NCBI GenBank assembly: GCA_001972305.1
Contig: BDDD01002653.1
Span: forward strand, 5,397 to 69,396
Origin: Cephalotus follicularis
Taxonomy: Eukaryota; Streptophyta; Magnoliopsida; Oxalidales; Cephalotaceae
Direction: 5' to 3'
Length of the DNA: 64,000 nt
Shown one piece after another: positions 46,457-57,813 of this stretch. Each line of letters begins with the position of its first letter. Position 1 is the first letter of the stretch. The notes under the pieces are model-generated. The model searched no databases. It was given only the letters and a program-made list of their open reading frames with translations, and had not been told where the DNA came from. Position numbers and translations under genes: made by a program.

Positions 46457-47744
46457 TTATGCATAATACTTCTTTACATAGTGTAAATTGATTGGTGGCA
46501 ATTCCACCTCTGAGCGTACATCCATCAACTTACAGTAACCACTTTAACTAAGCTCTTTAATTAGATAGGGACCTTCCCAAGCAAGCACAAATTTCACAGT
46601 AGCTTCACCCCTTCTTCCATGATCAATAGTCTTCATCAACTAGTCTCCTTCATTAAAAAATCTAGGGTGCACCATCCTTGCATAGGACCTAGTAACTCTT
46701 CTTGTGTACATATGCGTCTTGTCTTGAGCATACTACCTTCGCTTTCCTAAAGCTTCCATGTCTGTTTCTCTATCGAGCTCTAGTTTTCCTGCTAAGGCAA
46801 TCCTTGCTAAAGGGACTTTGATCTTTGCTGGAATAATTTCCACTACATCATAAACCAAGGAAAAAGAGGTTGCCCCAGTAGAGTCCCCTACTTAGATGTT
46901 TGATAAGCCCAAAGTGCATGAAGAAAAGAGTCTAACTAATTCTTAGTGTTCTCATCAATTAACTTACTAAGTATGCATCGGATAATCTTATTAACGGCCT
47001 ATGCTTGCCCATTCCCCTTAGGATAGTAAGGTGTAGACTTCACATGATGGATTTCATACTGTACTAGCATTTCCCTAACGTTCTTATAAACGAAGGGCAT
47101 ACCATTATCTGACAAGATGCACCTTGGAACCCAAATCTGCAGATTATCTACTCTTTGATGAAAGCAGCAATAACAACCCCTACAGTTTTCCAAAGCGCTT
47201 TAGCCTCAGTCCACTATGTTTACAACTCAGTAACTGTGAAGATCCATGAATAACCATTTGAAGGGGGGTTAATAGGCCCTATCAAATCAAAATCCCATGT
47301 GTGAAATGACCACGGTGTTGGATGTAGTTCCATAGCCACATCATGTATAAGATTGCATTGTTTTTGGCAATCCTATCATTTCATAGAAAATGATAAACAG
47401 TTTGATTCCATAGTAGACCAATAAAACCCTTTTGACATGATCTCTATGAACAACTTATCCCCACCTTGATGTTTTCCACAGTTACCAACATGTATTTCAC
47501 CCATAACTTCTTCTGCATGTTCTTTGGACAAGCATATAAGTGGCGCTCCTGCTAGTGTTTTCCTGAATAACTTGTCATCGTCCATGAAAAAGAGATCAAA
47601 TCCTTTTTCTAGAGGAGATTGCATCTTTAGGGATGTCAAGGAATGTATGATTTTTGAAAAATTCCACGTGGGGCTGCCTCCAATCTCCAACAATCTAGAT
47701 AAAGTGCACTTCCGTGGGTTCAAAGATTTTAGAACATTGGTCAC
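46457..47744 (-). pseudogene. Tat-like integrase
   Basis: The zinc domain (CLSKEHAEEVMGEIHVGNCGKHQGG, GFYWSTM) is at 47744-47380. The core piece (ILSDNGMPF, STPYYPKGNGQA; catalytic Asp in SDNG) is at 47193-46999. The C-terminal part (WAYQT, about 46910) runs in shifting frames to the natural stop at 46457-46459. Multiple stops. Confidence 0.8.
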
Positions 47745-48316
47745 ATTCTCTATGGCTCTTATTGGATTATTCTACCATAGTGGGCTATTAATACCCTAGC
47801 CTCTAAATTCTTCTATAGAGTAAAGCACCTTCTTCACCACACACTTGTTGATGAATTTCTTCCAATTTTTGTAACTCCTCCTTTTAAAAAATACACCTTG
47901 CCAGGTCCCCATCTGAACCTTTGTAATATAACATGTTAGATAGGAGTACGAAGGCTTTTACCTTATGCAATTGTTGAGGAATAGGGTTTTGTAATTATGC
48001 AATAACCTCTGTCCTCCAGTCATGCACCTTCTCCCGTAGCTCTTCTTTGGTCAGTAGGGTGGAAACTGAACAAAGAAGAGCTTTCTAATCACCCTCATTT
48101 GTGCTTCATTGCTCATAACCACATCGATTTTTGAAGCTAGGGACGCTAGAGCATTAGATGACAATTAGAACTCCTTGGCGTGTGGTTGCATTGGACGTTC
48201 CAAAAGTGGTTTGTCAGTGTTTGCACCATCATTTTGTATGACGCAAAGGCGGGTTCTTTAACACCATATTCTCCCATAACTTGGATAAGGACCGGTCTAG
48301 AATCTCCTTTGATATT

Positions 48317-48990
48317 CTAGCTCATGAACCCCAAAGCTGATTTATCTAATAACAACAGTTTAAGCGCTTCATACTTTAGCTTTGTTATTTGAACATACAA
48401 AGTCCTATTTTTAGGATAACTGGACAGTCTCACCGGTTGGAGAGACCAAAATAATTCCTTCACTTCCCCCTTCCGATGTTGATGATCCATCAAAGTGCAA
48501 TTCCCGTCTTCCTGATTCCACCAAACCAGCTTTTTGAACATCTCACAAAATTTCCTCATAGTGCGGATCCATGTGTTGTGAAGGGAATTGAGCCAATAGA
48601 TTAGTGAGAGCTTGGCTATCTATTTCTCTCGGTATATGCATAGCCACCTGGCCATACGGCCGGAGAGAGCGGGCCTACTAAGAAAAAACTGTACATGGTC
48701 AGAGCTGGTGATGACTATGAGCTTATGAGCCAAAAGATAATGCCAAAACTTCTGAGATGCGAACGCCAACGTAGACAGTGTTTTTCGATGGTTGTCATCA
48801 TAGCTTGGGTCCCTTGATAACCCTACTACATAATATGCCAGGGGCTCTTCTCCATCGACATCCTGAGGCAGCATGGCACCTATTTATCTTTCGGTAGCTA
48901 TGATATAAACTAACAATGGTTTTTTTTTTGGGTTAGGCATAATTATGGTAAGGGGTGGAAGTTAACACCCGCTTAATATTGTTGAATGCC
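48317..48990 (-). pseudogene. Tat-like RNase H
   Basis: Two blocks: LAYYVVGLSRDPSYDD, KLIVITSSDHVQFFLSRPALSGRMARW (48874-48620) and a second RNase H-like block (48559-48317: ELFWSLQPVRLSSYPKNRTL, LKYEALKLLL). Two RNase H segments in a row are known from this lineage. Broken by frameshifts. Confidence 0.7.
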
Positions 48991-49093
48991 TGTTGATGTT
49001 CCTCTGTCCAAATAAACACATATATTTTTTTCAATAGAGGCTGTAGTTGTGCAATCAGCTATGCTAAAGCTGGAATGAATCTTCTTACATATG

Positions 49094-49710
49094 CTACCCT
49101 TCCCAAGAAACTTTTGAATAGTTTTTGGGACTGTGGGGGTGGAATTTTAGCGATAGAAACGGCTTTGGTAATATAAATATCATCATCATGGCGGTGCACA
49201 ACAAAACCAGGAATTTACCCGTCAATACTCCAAATACGCATTTAAGGGGGGTTACGCCTGAAATTGTACTGTATGCATCATTTGGACACTCTTCTGAAAT
49301 TCTCCACATACTCAATTGCCTTCTTGGATTTTACCAATATATCATCTATGTAATCATCCATGAAGTCCTACATCATGTCAAGGATGATTACAGTCATGAC
49401 CCTTTGATATGTTGCACCTATATTCTTAAATCTGAACGATATGATTGTATAATAGAGATTTCTCGCTGTGTTTTTAATGTTGTTTTCTATAAGTCTCCAT
49501 ATGCCATCTTTATCTAATTGTACCCATTGAACCCATCCATGGATGAAAGCATTTTGTGACGGCATCAATCATAGTGTCCACATTGGGTAAGGGGAATTCA
49601 TCTTTGGGACAAACTTTGTTAAGATCCCTAAAATACACAAAACACTGGATTTGGATATTTTTCTTTTTAACCGGGAATATATTAGCCAACCAAGTTGGAT
49701 ACATAATATG
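49094..49710 (-). pseudogene. Tat-like reverse transcriptase
   Basis: YPTWLANIFPVKKKN and FRDLNKVCPKDEFPLPNVDTMID at 49704-49510. FRFKNIGATYQRVMTVI at about 49420-49390. The catalytic box YIDDILVKSK at about 49355-49325 is still readable. KCVFGVLTGKFL follows. Three frames are involved. Confidence 0.8.
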
Positions 49711-50480
49711 GTGAATGAACCCGCCTGGAGCAGTTATTCAATTTCTACTTTTATTTGAGCTTCTACTTTAGGATGGAAGGTTTGTTTAACAAGCCTGTAA
49801 TCGGAAGAGACATATAATTTATGTGAAACAAGTGATACATTCAATCCAGGCATATCCTAGTAACCCCCAGCAAACACATCTTGAAACTTCTTCAACAATT
49901 CTAATAACCCACCCGAAATACATTGTGAAACAATTTTGCTAAGCAAAACTATCTTTTTTAACATTGCTATCTAAGCTTAAGCCCACTTGTTCAAGCTTGT
50001 CCTCTTGTGGTTTTTGTCCTTCTTGTAGACATTCTAGGGCAAGCTCAAATTCTTTGATGTGGTGTACTTCAAAAACCTGTTGGGGAGTGGGGTCAAGGTT
50101 GGTGAATTCCTTTCACCCCATGCACCTTCATAAGTTATAGCTCACCTTGCCATTAGTCAAGGTCTCCCTATGTATCCCACTCTGCTTTTTTAAACCTTGG
50201 GGTGGTTAATGTTTAGGTGCCTTTTTATTCTTTATCAATGGCACACCATGGATTCTCATCGATACCATCCCTTCATTGTGATAATAGCTAGAAATTTGAA
50301 GTAGGTTATCCTCATCTTCAACAAATAAATCAAAGAACTTGGCTTTGCCATATGCACCTCGACATAAGTAAATGGTTGAGAGGCTGCTAGGACAAACACA
50401 TCTTGCCCCCTCCATCTGCCTTTCAGGCATTGGTGCAGGGTTAGGAGTGTAGCTTCATTCTTATGGATCCAAGAGCACCC

Positions 50481-50756
50481 TCATAGCACATGACATGTAG
50501 TTGGCACATCAATAACATGAAAAGTAGTGGGCCCCCTTGTTTTATTGACCTTCATAACCATCGAGACATGCCCCAAAGTCACCGCACCGAATCCTAGCAC
50601 ATCTAAGGACAGCCTCACAAGAAGCCTTTCTTTCAAAGTATCATATGGCCTGAGGTTGATAGAAGCGTCATTGTCACCTAGAGCGTTCTTGAAAGCAAAC
50701 CCATTAATAAAAACTTCCAAGTATAAAGAACAATTATGGAACTTCGACTTCACCAC
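50481..50756 (-). pseudogene. Tat-like aspartic protease
   Basis: LYLEVFINGFAFKNALGDNDASINLRPYDTLKE matches the retropepsin active-site region (usual DNGASIN; here the Gly is Asp). Later GAVTLGHV and TTFHVIDVPTTCHVL give the typical end. Confidence 0.8.
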
Positions 50757-50812
50757 CTTATATGCTTCTATTAACTCAACAGCTCCTTCATGCGCCCTAG
50801 GTATCTACCTCG

Positions 50813-51016
50813 CTAGCTAATCCATCGGCAAACACTCTCACTATATTTATAAGAGATTCTTATCAAGGCCTCAACGGAAGCGTGCTTTTCCAAATCATTA
50901 AAACCCAACGGGTTAAGGAAGCTCCTCATTAACTCGAAAAGAATCGTCCGCTTGCACTCGTGCATTTGCTCCATAATGTAATCAAGTAGAGTAACATTAG
51001 TTGTGTGGGTGCACAC
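50813..51016 (-). pseudogene. probable Tat-like gag or linker fragment
   Basis: 67 codons upstream of the protease, no recognised domain. Assigned by position only. Confidence 0.35.
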
Positions 51017-51099
51017 TAGCGCCTGCTCAGCTGGGGAATGTCGAGATAGAAGATTATGCTAAACATCCCTTGCTTTAATCACAATCAACCATTCCTAAA

Positions 51100-51670
51100 C
51101 CTTTTGATGGAAGAGTCATACCCCATCTCTTTAAAGGAGGTTTTCCATACTGAGATCCAATCTTAGGTTGAGGTCTAACCTCAACTGTGTCTATTGGAGG
51201 TCAAACCTCCAATTCCTATCTATCTTGCATGGTCTCTGCCTGTGGCAACTAATAGAGTTCCACTTAACTCCCACTGCTTTCTTCGAGAAAGAATTCCCTC
51301 GCTAGAAACACAACATTTCATGAAAAAAAAAACTTTTGTTCACTAAGATGGTAGAAGTAGTATACTTTAGATTCCTTAGGATACCCGAGAAACACGCAAT
51401 AGTCTGACCGCGCTTCCATATTACTCGCGTCAAGCTTTTTGACCTCCCCAAACCTTGAAATAATTTAGACTGGGTTTCCTCCCTGTCTATACCTGGTATG
51501 GAGTGGAGGGCACAGATTTTCAAGGAATCTGATAACAATGTAACTAGCGATTTATAGGGCACAACCCTAGAAAGAGGTAGCAAGGTCAGTGAAGGACATC
51601 ATAGACTGAACCATGTTCATCAAGTTCGGTTTCTCTTTTCAGACACACCATTGTACTGCGATGTTCTTGG
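51100..51670 (-). pseudogene. copia integrase C-terminal part, left of the solo LTR
   Basis: Readable motifs in minus frames: QYNGVSEKRNRT at the left end of the core, TGRKPSLNYFKVWG, RNAVFLERE-like wording and the acidic linker. It is the downstream continuation of the piece at 63583-64000. About 45 bp between the two (the segment before QYNGV) are missing. Confidence 0.75.
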
Positions 51671-51811
51671 TGTTAGAGATAAGTCCAACAAATTAGGTTA
51701 TCTTGTAATAAGAATAGTTTGTAATAAACATTATAGTTCAGTAAAGGATGTTCTTCATCATAATCAATGAAAATTGTTCATTAATGTTTGTTTATATATA
51801 ATCAATGAATG
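51671..51811 (+). repeat. solo copia LTR, left part
   Basis: Starts TGTTAGAGATAAGTCC like the LTR at 36464. It has no polypurine tract before it. Element D is inserted at 51812. Confidence 0.8.
51807..51811. other. target-site duplication of element D, left
   Basis: GAATG; the right copy is GAACG at 61952-61956. The related copia LTR near 36600 reads TTGAATGTCCTAAG across this site, which supports it. Confidence 0.75.
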
Positions 51812-51979
51812 TGTAACGCCCGGTATTTTTGTTTTTGTAATATTTTGTTTTAAGATGTAATCGTATGCTTGGATTGATGAAAATGTTGGAGATTTTGCCT
51901 CAATAATGTTTTCCAAACCCTAAGTATTTCTTTGGGAGAGAGGAATGTGTGTGTTTAAACCAAAACGGTGCAGTTTTGG

Positions 51980-52137
51980 GATAAACGTGTCGATGTCTTT
52001 GGAAATACGTCGACGCCTATGGGAGCAAAGGTGTACGTGAATGCATGTACATGCACATTGATGTAGACAAAGACGTCGACCCCCTTGTGTGAAAAGGGGA
52101 AAAGTCATCGACGTCTATCGACGACGTCGACGTCTTT
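51980..52137 (+). repeat. GTCGAC-core array, D 5' LTR, proximal
   Basis: Six copies such as gtgtcgatgtcttt, acgtcgacgcc and gacgtcgacgtcttt, 170-325 bp from the LTR start. Confidence 0.8.
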
Positions 52138-52879
52138 GAAAGGAATATCAGTCACATTATGAACTGACAGAAAAACATGCAATGGGGAAACTTTTGAGGC
52201 ATCATCATGGCATCTTTCCATGCACAATGCGAAGTGGTGATCATCCTGGTGTGTTGCCAGGCATGCTCCAAAACATGTTCCTCCCCTGGTGCGTGCATGG
52301 GCTATGCCATCTCTTCACCTCCAGCCTGCAGAAGAGAAAAGGAAGAGAGTAAAAAACAGAGAAGAAAGAAGAGGACACGGGTATGGATGCATGTGAAACT
52401 AGAGGAAAGGGAAGGATCTCTGCCAACATAAAACACCTCCTCCTTCCTCTCCTCCTCAGTTAAATACTGTGAGAGAAAGAACAGAGAAAGAAAAGGAGAA
52501 GATAGAACCACCATTGTCAAACTTGGTTGGAGCTTGGAACTTGGAGCTGGTTGCTTGCAGCAACGGGAAGGACCTAGAGGCTGCTGTAACCAGTTTGCAA
52601 CTTAAAGGGGTGGACTTTCCAGTTCCTAACGTGGAACAACAAGGTAGGGGAAAGTGATGATTCTTATACATGCATTGTGAGTTTTAAGATAATGAATGCC
52701 ATTGATGAATTGTATGTTAATGGGTGAATTGAAATCTCTGGAATTCTGTGATGACTACTGTGATATACGGAGTAACCATGCATGTGTGATTACATGAATA
52801 TGTGAACTGGTTTGTGTAAAGGATGGATTTGATAATGGATTGGTGTGTTAAAACTATGGAGAAAACGTTCTGGGTTGGA

Positions 52880-53047
52880 TAGACGTCGACGTCTACATGA
52901 AGACGTCGATGCCTTCGTGTGTGAATGTGAAAGACGTCGATGTTTTGTAAAAACATTGACGGCTTTTCTGGGCTTTGTAGAACAGTAATGTTATGCCTTC
53001 GTGTGTGAATGCAAAAGACATCGATGTCCTTTGGAAGACATCGACGC
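52880..53047 (+). repeat. GTCGAC-core array, D 5' LTR, middle
   Basis: Includes the 16-bp perfect palindrome TAGACGTCGACGTCTA (52880-52895) and five more variants. Confidence 0.85.
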
Positions 53048-53257
53048 CTTTTCTGAGTATTTCAGAACAGTAGTGTTTACTGTGATGGTGAAATGCAATT
53101 GGTAGTCACATGCTTTATTCATGCAACGATGTTCTGGTTACATATTATGATAACCAGTAGCATGCCTTACACTTTGGGAGGGTGAGATTTGTTTAAAGGG
53201 CCGGATTCTACCCTCTAGAATCAAGATTCGCGATCTGATACTTCCTTGTATCATAAA

Positions 53258-53376
53258 GACATCGATGTCTTTGGAAAAGCATCGATGTCTTTGGTCCAAA
53301 AATGCCTGGGAATGACTGCATGAATTGTTGGTACCTTAGGGTAAAGACGTCGACGCCCTTGGGATAAACATCGACG
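53258..53376 (+). repeat. GTCGAC-core array, D 5' LTR, distal
   Basis: Four copies (gacatcgatgtcttt, gacgtcgacgcc and similar). Confidence 0.75.
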
Positions 53377-54154
53377 CTTATCCCACTGTTTGGAAGTGTT
53401 TCACCCGGATTGAACCCGTTACACCCGAAACGACTCTAGAAATGATCCTAGATGCATTCTGAGCTTATGCTTGCATTACTACTGTGAATTGCATTATGGT
53501 TGATTTCTAAAAAGTGTTAACCATTTTGAAAAGCTTGTATGATTATTATAATCATTATTGTACGAAAATGTATATTGTCAACATATGAATATATATATTT
53601 TCGAAATGACTGGGAAAGTATTTTCCAAAGACGGAGATATGTTTTAAAGGATTTGTTACACAATTCAAAATGTATAGTTTTAAGTTTTATAACTTATCAC
53701 AACATGAGAACGGAGTAATATATTTTAAACAAATATATTTGATCAAGTAATTATATTCATTGCTTCACTTGTACCTTACGCTGTTTGTGTTTGTTGATTA
53801 TTGGTCGTTGTGCTAATAACCTATTGATTGTTTAGTCGTTGTGCTAAGCAACATGTACGGAGGGCTTGCTCCAAACCGTTGCAAACAGGGATTGGAGTAA
53901 GAGTACATGACGTTGGGGCCAGGAGGTGGCGACGATCATGACGACTTGTTTGTCTGGTTCCTTTTTGGGACATACTTGCTGGTTGTGTTGATGTAGCCTT
54001 ATGAGGTTACACCTGTACTGTGAACATGCATATACTTATACATGTACATACTGTGATTTATATACTGCGACATATATATTGTACTGCATCATAATGCATT
54101 CTTTCATGTTGCTCATTAACATATACCTCGAACTGTATTTATGAGTCTTTTCAC

Positions 54155-54179
54155 TTAGCCGAGTGAGGACAAAGGCTAA
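54155..54179 (+). other. TTAGCC hairpin, copy in D 5' LTR
   Basis: TTAGCC - GAGTGAGGACAAA - GGCTAA, perfect stem. Confidence 0.7.
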
Positions 54180-54399
54180 ACCCTACTGTAACAGATTGAT
54201 GGAGTGGGCTTTGATATGGAGCAACGCAAAGAGACTTAAGGAGAGGACTGAGTTGTTCTCTTACTTTATGTACTGGTTTACTGAACAATGATTATGATAA
54301 CTTGATTATTGTAACATGGTTTATTTCTTTTGTACTGTATTATCACGCTCTATTTATGGGCGATCGACAATGTTGTTGGCTTTTATATAAACTCTGTGG

Positions 54400-54427
54400 G
54401 TATCACGTAGTATGGGATGCGTGATAC
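54400..54427 (+). other. covarying hairpin, copy in D 5' LTR
   Basis: GTATCACG - TAGTATGGGATG - CGTGATAC, 8 perfect pairs, about 140 bp before the LTR end. Confidence 0.75.
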
Positions 54428-54571
54428 ATATTTAAATTCAGCTTATTTCATGATATTGCTTCCGCTATTGAAGGTTTTTGTTTTATGTGTTATTGCATAA
54501 GCTGAATTATGTCGTGTTGATTTCCTTACCATTTAATGTTGCCTTCTCTGGAAAACTGAGGCGTGTCAACA

Positions 54572-54583
54572 TGGTATCAGAGC
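54572..54583 (+). other. primer binding site of element D
   Basis: TGGTATCAGAGC, initiator Met-tRNA complement. Confidence 0.9.
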
Positions 54584-54679
54584 ATATTCCATATATGATT
54601 TGCTAGGATACTTTCCTTGGCAATCAATAAATTGTTTTCCTAAAGTCGTGACTAACCGTCGTCCTTCCTATAGGAGCAA

Positions 54680-55890
54680 ATGGACCGAAGGAGAACGCAT
54701 GATAGGGCTAGAGATGTCGGAGCGAATGACCTTAAGGAAGCGAATATGCCGCAAGGAATGAATGCCCCCCAGGATGATAGGGATCCGATGACCCGGATTG
54801 CGGATTATTTCTAGCAACAGATGGCCTTTAATTTGGCTAACGCGGAGGAGATGCGCCATTACTACGCGCAAGCTCGGCCGCAACATAGAGCTCCCGATCA
54901 CTGTCCGGGAGAGGATAGTAACCAGTTTGGGAGGGACATTGAAAGGTTTATGAGACAGAATCCACCCAGTTTCCGGGGAGAACTTGATGCTACTGTGGCT
55001 GAGAGATGTCTGCATGACTTGGAGAAAATCTTTGAAGTAATGGACTGTACTGAAACTCAGAAACTGAAATTTGCTGTATACCGGCTATGGGGCGAGGCCA
55101 CTCATTGGTGGAAGATGATCAAGGCGAAATGGGAATCTCAGAGGCTTGGCAGTACTTGGGGAAGATTCCAGGCAGAATTCTTGGAGACATATGTTCCTCG
55201 GTTGGAACAAGAGCGCCGGGAGACAGAGCTCTTGGAGCTGCGACAAGGGGAAATGACGGTGATCGAGTATCAAGCAAGGTTCATGGAGCTAGCCAGACAC
55301 TCACCTTATCTAGTAGCTGATGAAGTGAAGAAGATACGGAGATTTTTGAGGGGTCTGCGATCGGATCTTAGGTCAAGAATCAGAGCTATGGAGTTGGGAA
55401 CTTTTGGGGAGGTCGCTCAGAAGGGGAGATTGCTGAAGAGCATATCTAATGAAGACCGAGAAGAGAGGGCTCGAGCACAAAAGAATAAACAGAGCCTGAT
55501 GAGACCAGCTTCTTCGAAATGGCAAGGCAGTGGTTCTCCGACAAAATCATCGAAGAACAAATCTAGGTAGACTGCCACACAGGGTAGTCCTAGCCAAGGG
55601 AGTAATGCAGGAACTGGAGCTTGTTATCACTGTGATCGTTAAGGTCACTTACAGAAATATTGCTGGAGGTTGAATGGACTGTGTTTGAGGTGTGGGGCAT
55701 CTGGCCATTCCTTGAGAGATTGCCCGAAGAGTCAGGCTACAGCACCTACTGGACCAGCTAGTAGCAGCGGGGTCGCAGTGGGCCTTCACAGCGAAAGGAC
55801 ACCGGCAAGGGCATTGCAAAAGGTAGAGTTTTTACCCTTTCACAGACAGAGGTTCCGGAGTCTACCTCGGTCATTGGAGGTACAGTGTAT
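54680..55890 (+). pseudogene. gag: element D gag
   Basis: The ATG at 54680 is about 97 bp after the PBS. The frame holds the capsid core ([43 protein letters not shown]) at 54930-55110, then basic sequence and two zinc knuckles at about 55620-55720 (the first reads CYHCDR-stop-GHLQKYC, the second CLRCGASGHSLRDC is intact). In-frame stops: TAG at about 54812 (for CAG), TAG at 55568-55570, TAA in the first knuckle. A frameshift near 55785 leads into the protease frame. Confidence 0.9.
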
Positions 55891-56298
55891 ATTTATGGTT
55901 TTTCTTCTAGAGTGTTGATGGACCCTGGAGCATCACATTCTTTTATTTCTTCACAATTTGCGTCACACTTAGATGTAACACCAGACTATATGCCATACAC
56001 CTTGGATGTGAGCACACCGGCTGGAGTTTCCATGTATACAGATACCGTATATAGGAGTTGTGAGATGTCTGTGGCAGGCATTTCCTTGTATGCAAATTTG
56101 ATAGTATTGCCTATCCGCGACTTTGATGTTATTTTGGGGATGGATTGGCTGTCAGCACATCATGCTTACATGGACTGCTACAACAAAACGGTTGATTTTC
56201 ATCTGCCCGATGGTACTGTTTTCCAATTTAAGGGACATAAGGGGTTTTCTACACCAATTATATCCTTTATTCGTGCATCGAGGTATCTCGAGAAATGA
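55885..56298 (+). pseudogene. element D aspartic protease
   Basis: Active site MDPGASHSFI (DPGA form), C-terminal VILGMDWLSAHHAYMDCY, then the linker to RT. It ends at a TGA (56296-56298) where relatives have Gly; the same frame continues into RT. Confidence 0.88.
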
Positions 56299-56346
56299 TG
56301 CGAAGGATATCTTGCTTATGTAATTGACCGTAGGAAAGAGAAGGGT

Positions 56347-57813
56347 TTGAGCCTAGAGGAGATCCTAGTGGTGTGTGAATTTTCAGATGTATTTCCTGAT
56401 GACTTGGGATCTTTGCCACTGAAGAGGAATATGGAGTTTGTTATCGATCTTATACCAGGTACAGCTCATATTTCTAAAGCACCGTATCGAATGGCTCCTG
56501 TAGAATTGAAGGAATTGAAATTGCAGTTACAAGATCTGATCGATAAGGGTTTTATTCGACCCAGTGTTTCACCGTGGGGTGCGCCTGTACTGTTTGTCAA
56601 GAAAAAGGATGGGTCGATGAGGCTCTGCATCGACTACAGAATGTTGAACAAGGCACCTATCAAGAACAAGTATCCTTTACCCCACATCGAGGATTTGTTT
56701 GACCAGTTTCAAGGAGCTAGAGTATTCTCGAAACTCGATTTGAGGTCAGGCTATCACCAGTTGAGGGTGAGGGAAGGAGATATTGAGAAGACTGCTTTCA
56801 GAACAAGGTATGCTCACTACGAGTTCCTCGTGATGCCTTTTGGTATTACCAATGCACCAGCTGCGTTCATATCATTGATGAACGATGTGTTTCGACCGTA
56901 CCTGGACCATTTTGTCGTCGTGTTCATTGACGACGTGCTAGTATACTCAAGGAGTGAGGAGGAGCATGCTTGCCATCTGAAGTTGGTTTTGCAGATTCTC
57001 CGAGAACAGCAGCTGTATGCCAAATTCAGTAAGTGTGAGTTTTGGCTTGACCGTGTGATCTTCCTTGGTCACATTATATCTGGAGAGGGTTTGGCGGTGG
57101 ATCCGTCGAAGACGGAGGTGGTAGGAGATTGGCCACAGCCGAAGAACGTAACAGAGGTACGCAGTTTTCTTGGCTTGGCGGGGTATTATGGGAGGTTTAT
57201 CCAGAACTTTTCAAGGATAGCCGAGCCCTTGACTAGACTGACCCAGAAGAAGACCTTGTTTGTCTGGGATGAAGATTGTGAAGCTAGCTTCTGTGAACTA
57301 AAGGATCGGTTGGTTTCCACCCCTATCTTGGCATTACCCGAGGGTAATGAGGGCTTTGCAGTCTATAGTGATGCATCGGGTAAGGGCTTGGGTTGCGTGT
57401 TGATGCAACGAGGTAGAGTGATCGCTTATGCTTCGCGGAAGCTAAAGCCATACGAAGAGAATTACCCGACTCACGATCTTGAACTGGCAGCTATTATCTT
57501 TGCTCTTCAGAAGTGGAGACACTATCTTTATGGGGCGCAGTTTGAGATTTTTACTGACCACAAGAGTTTAAGGTATCTTTTCTGTCAGGATACACTAAAC
57601 ATGAGACAACGACGATGGGTTGAATTCTTTAATGATTATGACTGCAGTATTCAGTACCATCCCGGTAAAGCGAATGTAGTCGCTGATGCCTTGGGCCGCA
57701 AGGCTATGGTTGCTAGTACGATGGTGTCGCAATGGAAGATGTTAGAAGACTTCCAAGAGTGGTCTCCGTTTAATCAGTCACCGGGGATCTATGTGGCCGA
57801 CATGCAAGTGTAG
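56347..57813 (+). CDS. element D reverse transcriptase and RNase H, long open frame
   Basis: 488 open codons. RT fingers and palm ([58 protein letters not shown]), intact catalytic FIDDVLVYS (about 56928-56950), connection ([25 protein letters not shown]), RNase H ([60 protein letters not shown]). It is the best preserved RT in the window. The frame starts and ends in former Gag-Pol sequence, not at natural ends; it stops at a TAG after VADMQV. Confidence 0.92.
   Translation: MSLEEILVVCEFSDVFPDDLGSLPLKRNMEFVIDLIPGTAHISKAPYRMAPVELKELKLQLQDLIDKGFIRPSVSPWGAPVLFVKKKDGSMRLCIDYRMLNKAPIKNKYPLPHIEDLFDQFQGARVFSKLDLRSGYHQLRVREGDIEKTAFRTRYAHYEFLVMPFGITNAPAAFISLMNDVFRPYLDHFVVVFIDDVLVYSRSEEEHACHLKLVLQILREQQLYAKFSKCEFWLDRVIFLGHIISGEGLAVDPSKTEVVGDWPQPKNVTEVRSFLGLAGYYGRFIQNFSRIAEPLTRLTQKKTLFVWDEDCEASFCELKDRLVSTPILALPEGNEGFAVYSDASGKGLGCVLMQRGRVIAYASRKLKPYEENYPTHDLELAAIIFALQKWRHYLYGAQFEIFTDHKSLRYLFCQDTLNMRQRRWVEFFNDYDCSIQYHPGKANVVADALGRKAMVASTMVSQWKMLEDFQEWSPFNQSPGIYVADMQV

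Larger units (their letters stand above)
46457..51016 (-). mobile_element. decayed Ty3/gypsy Tat-like element, internal region
   Basis: In minus order: a gag/protease region, RT, RNase H, integrase, all worn. RT wording (YPTWLANI, FRDLNKVCPKDEFPLP), RNase H wording (LSRPALSGRMARW) and the pol end (LPPINLHYVKKYYA) fit the Tat lineage. The LTRs were not found. It lies directly left of an unrelated copia fragment. Confidence 0.8.
51812..54568 (+). repeat. element D 5' LTR, 2757 bp
   Basis: TGTAACGCCCGG to GGCGTGTCA, three bases before the PBS. Carries three GTCGAC arrays and both hairpins. Confidence 0.93.

Noticed and set aside
54384..54391. TATATAAA just before the covarying hairpin in LTR D
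   Set aside because: Not conserved at this place in the C or solo LTRs, so it cannot be the general promoter; could be chance.
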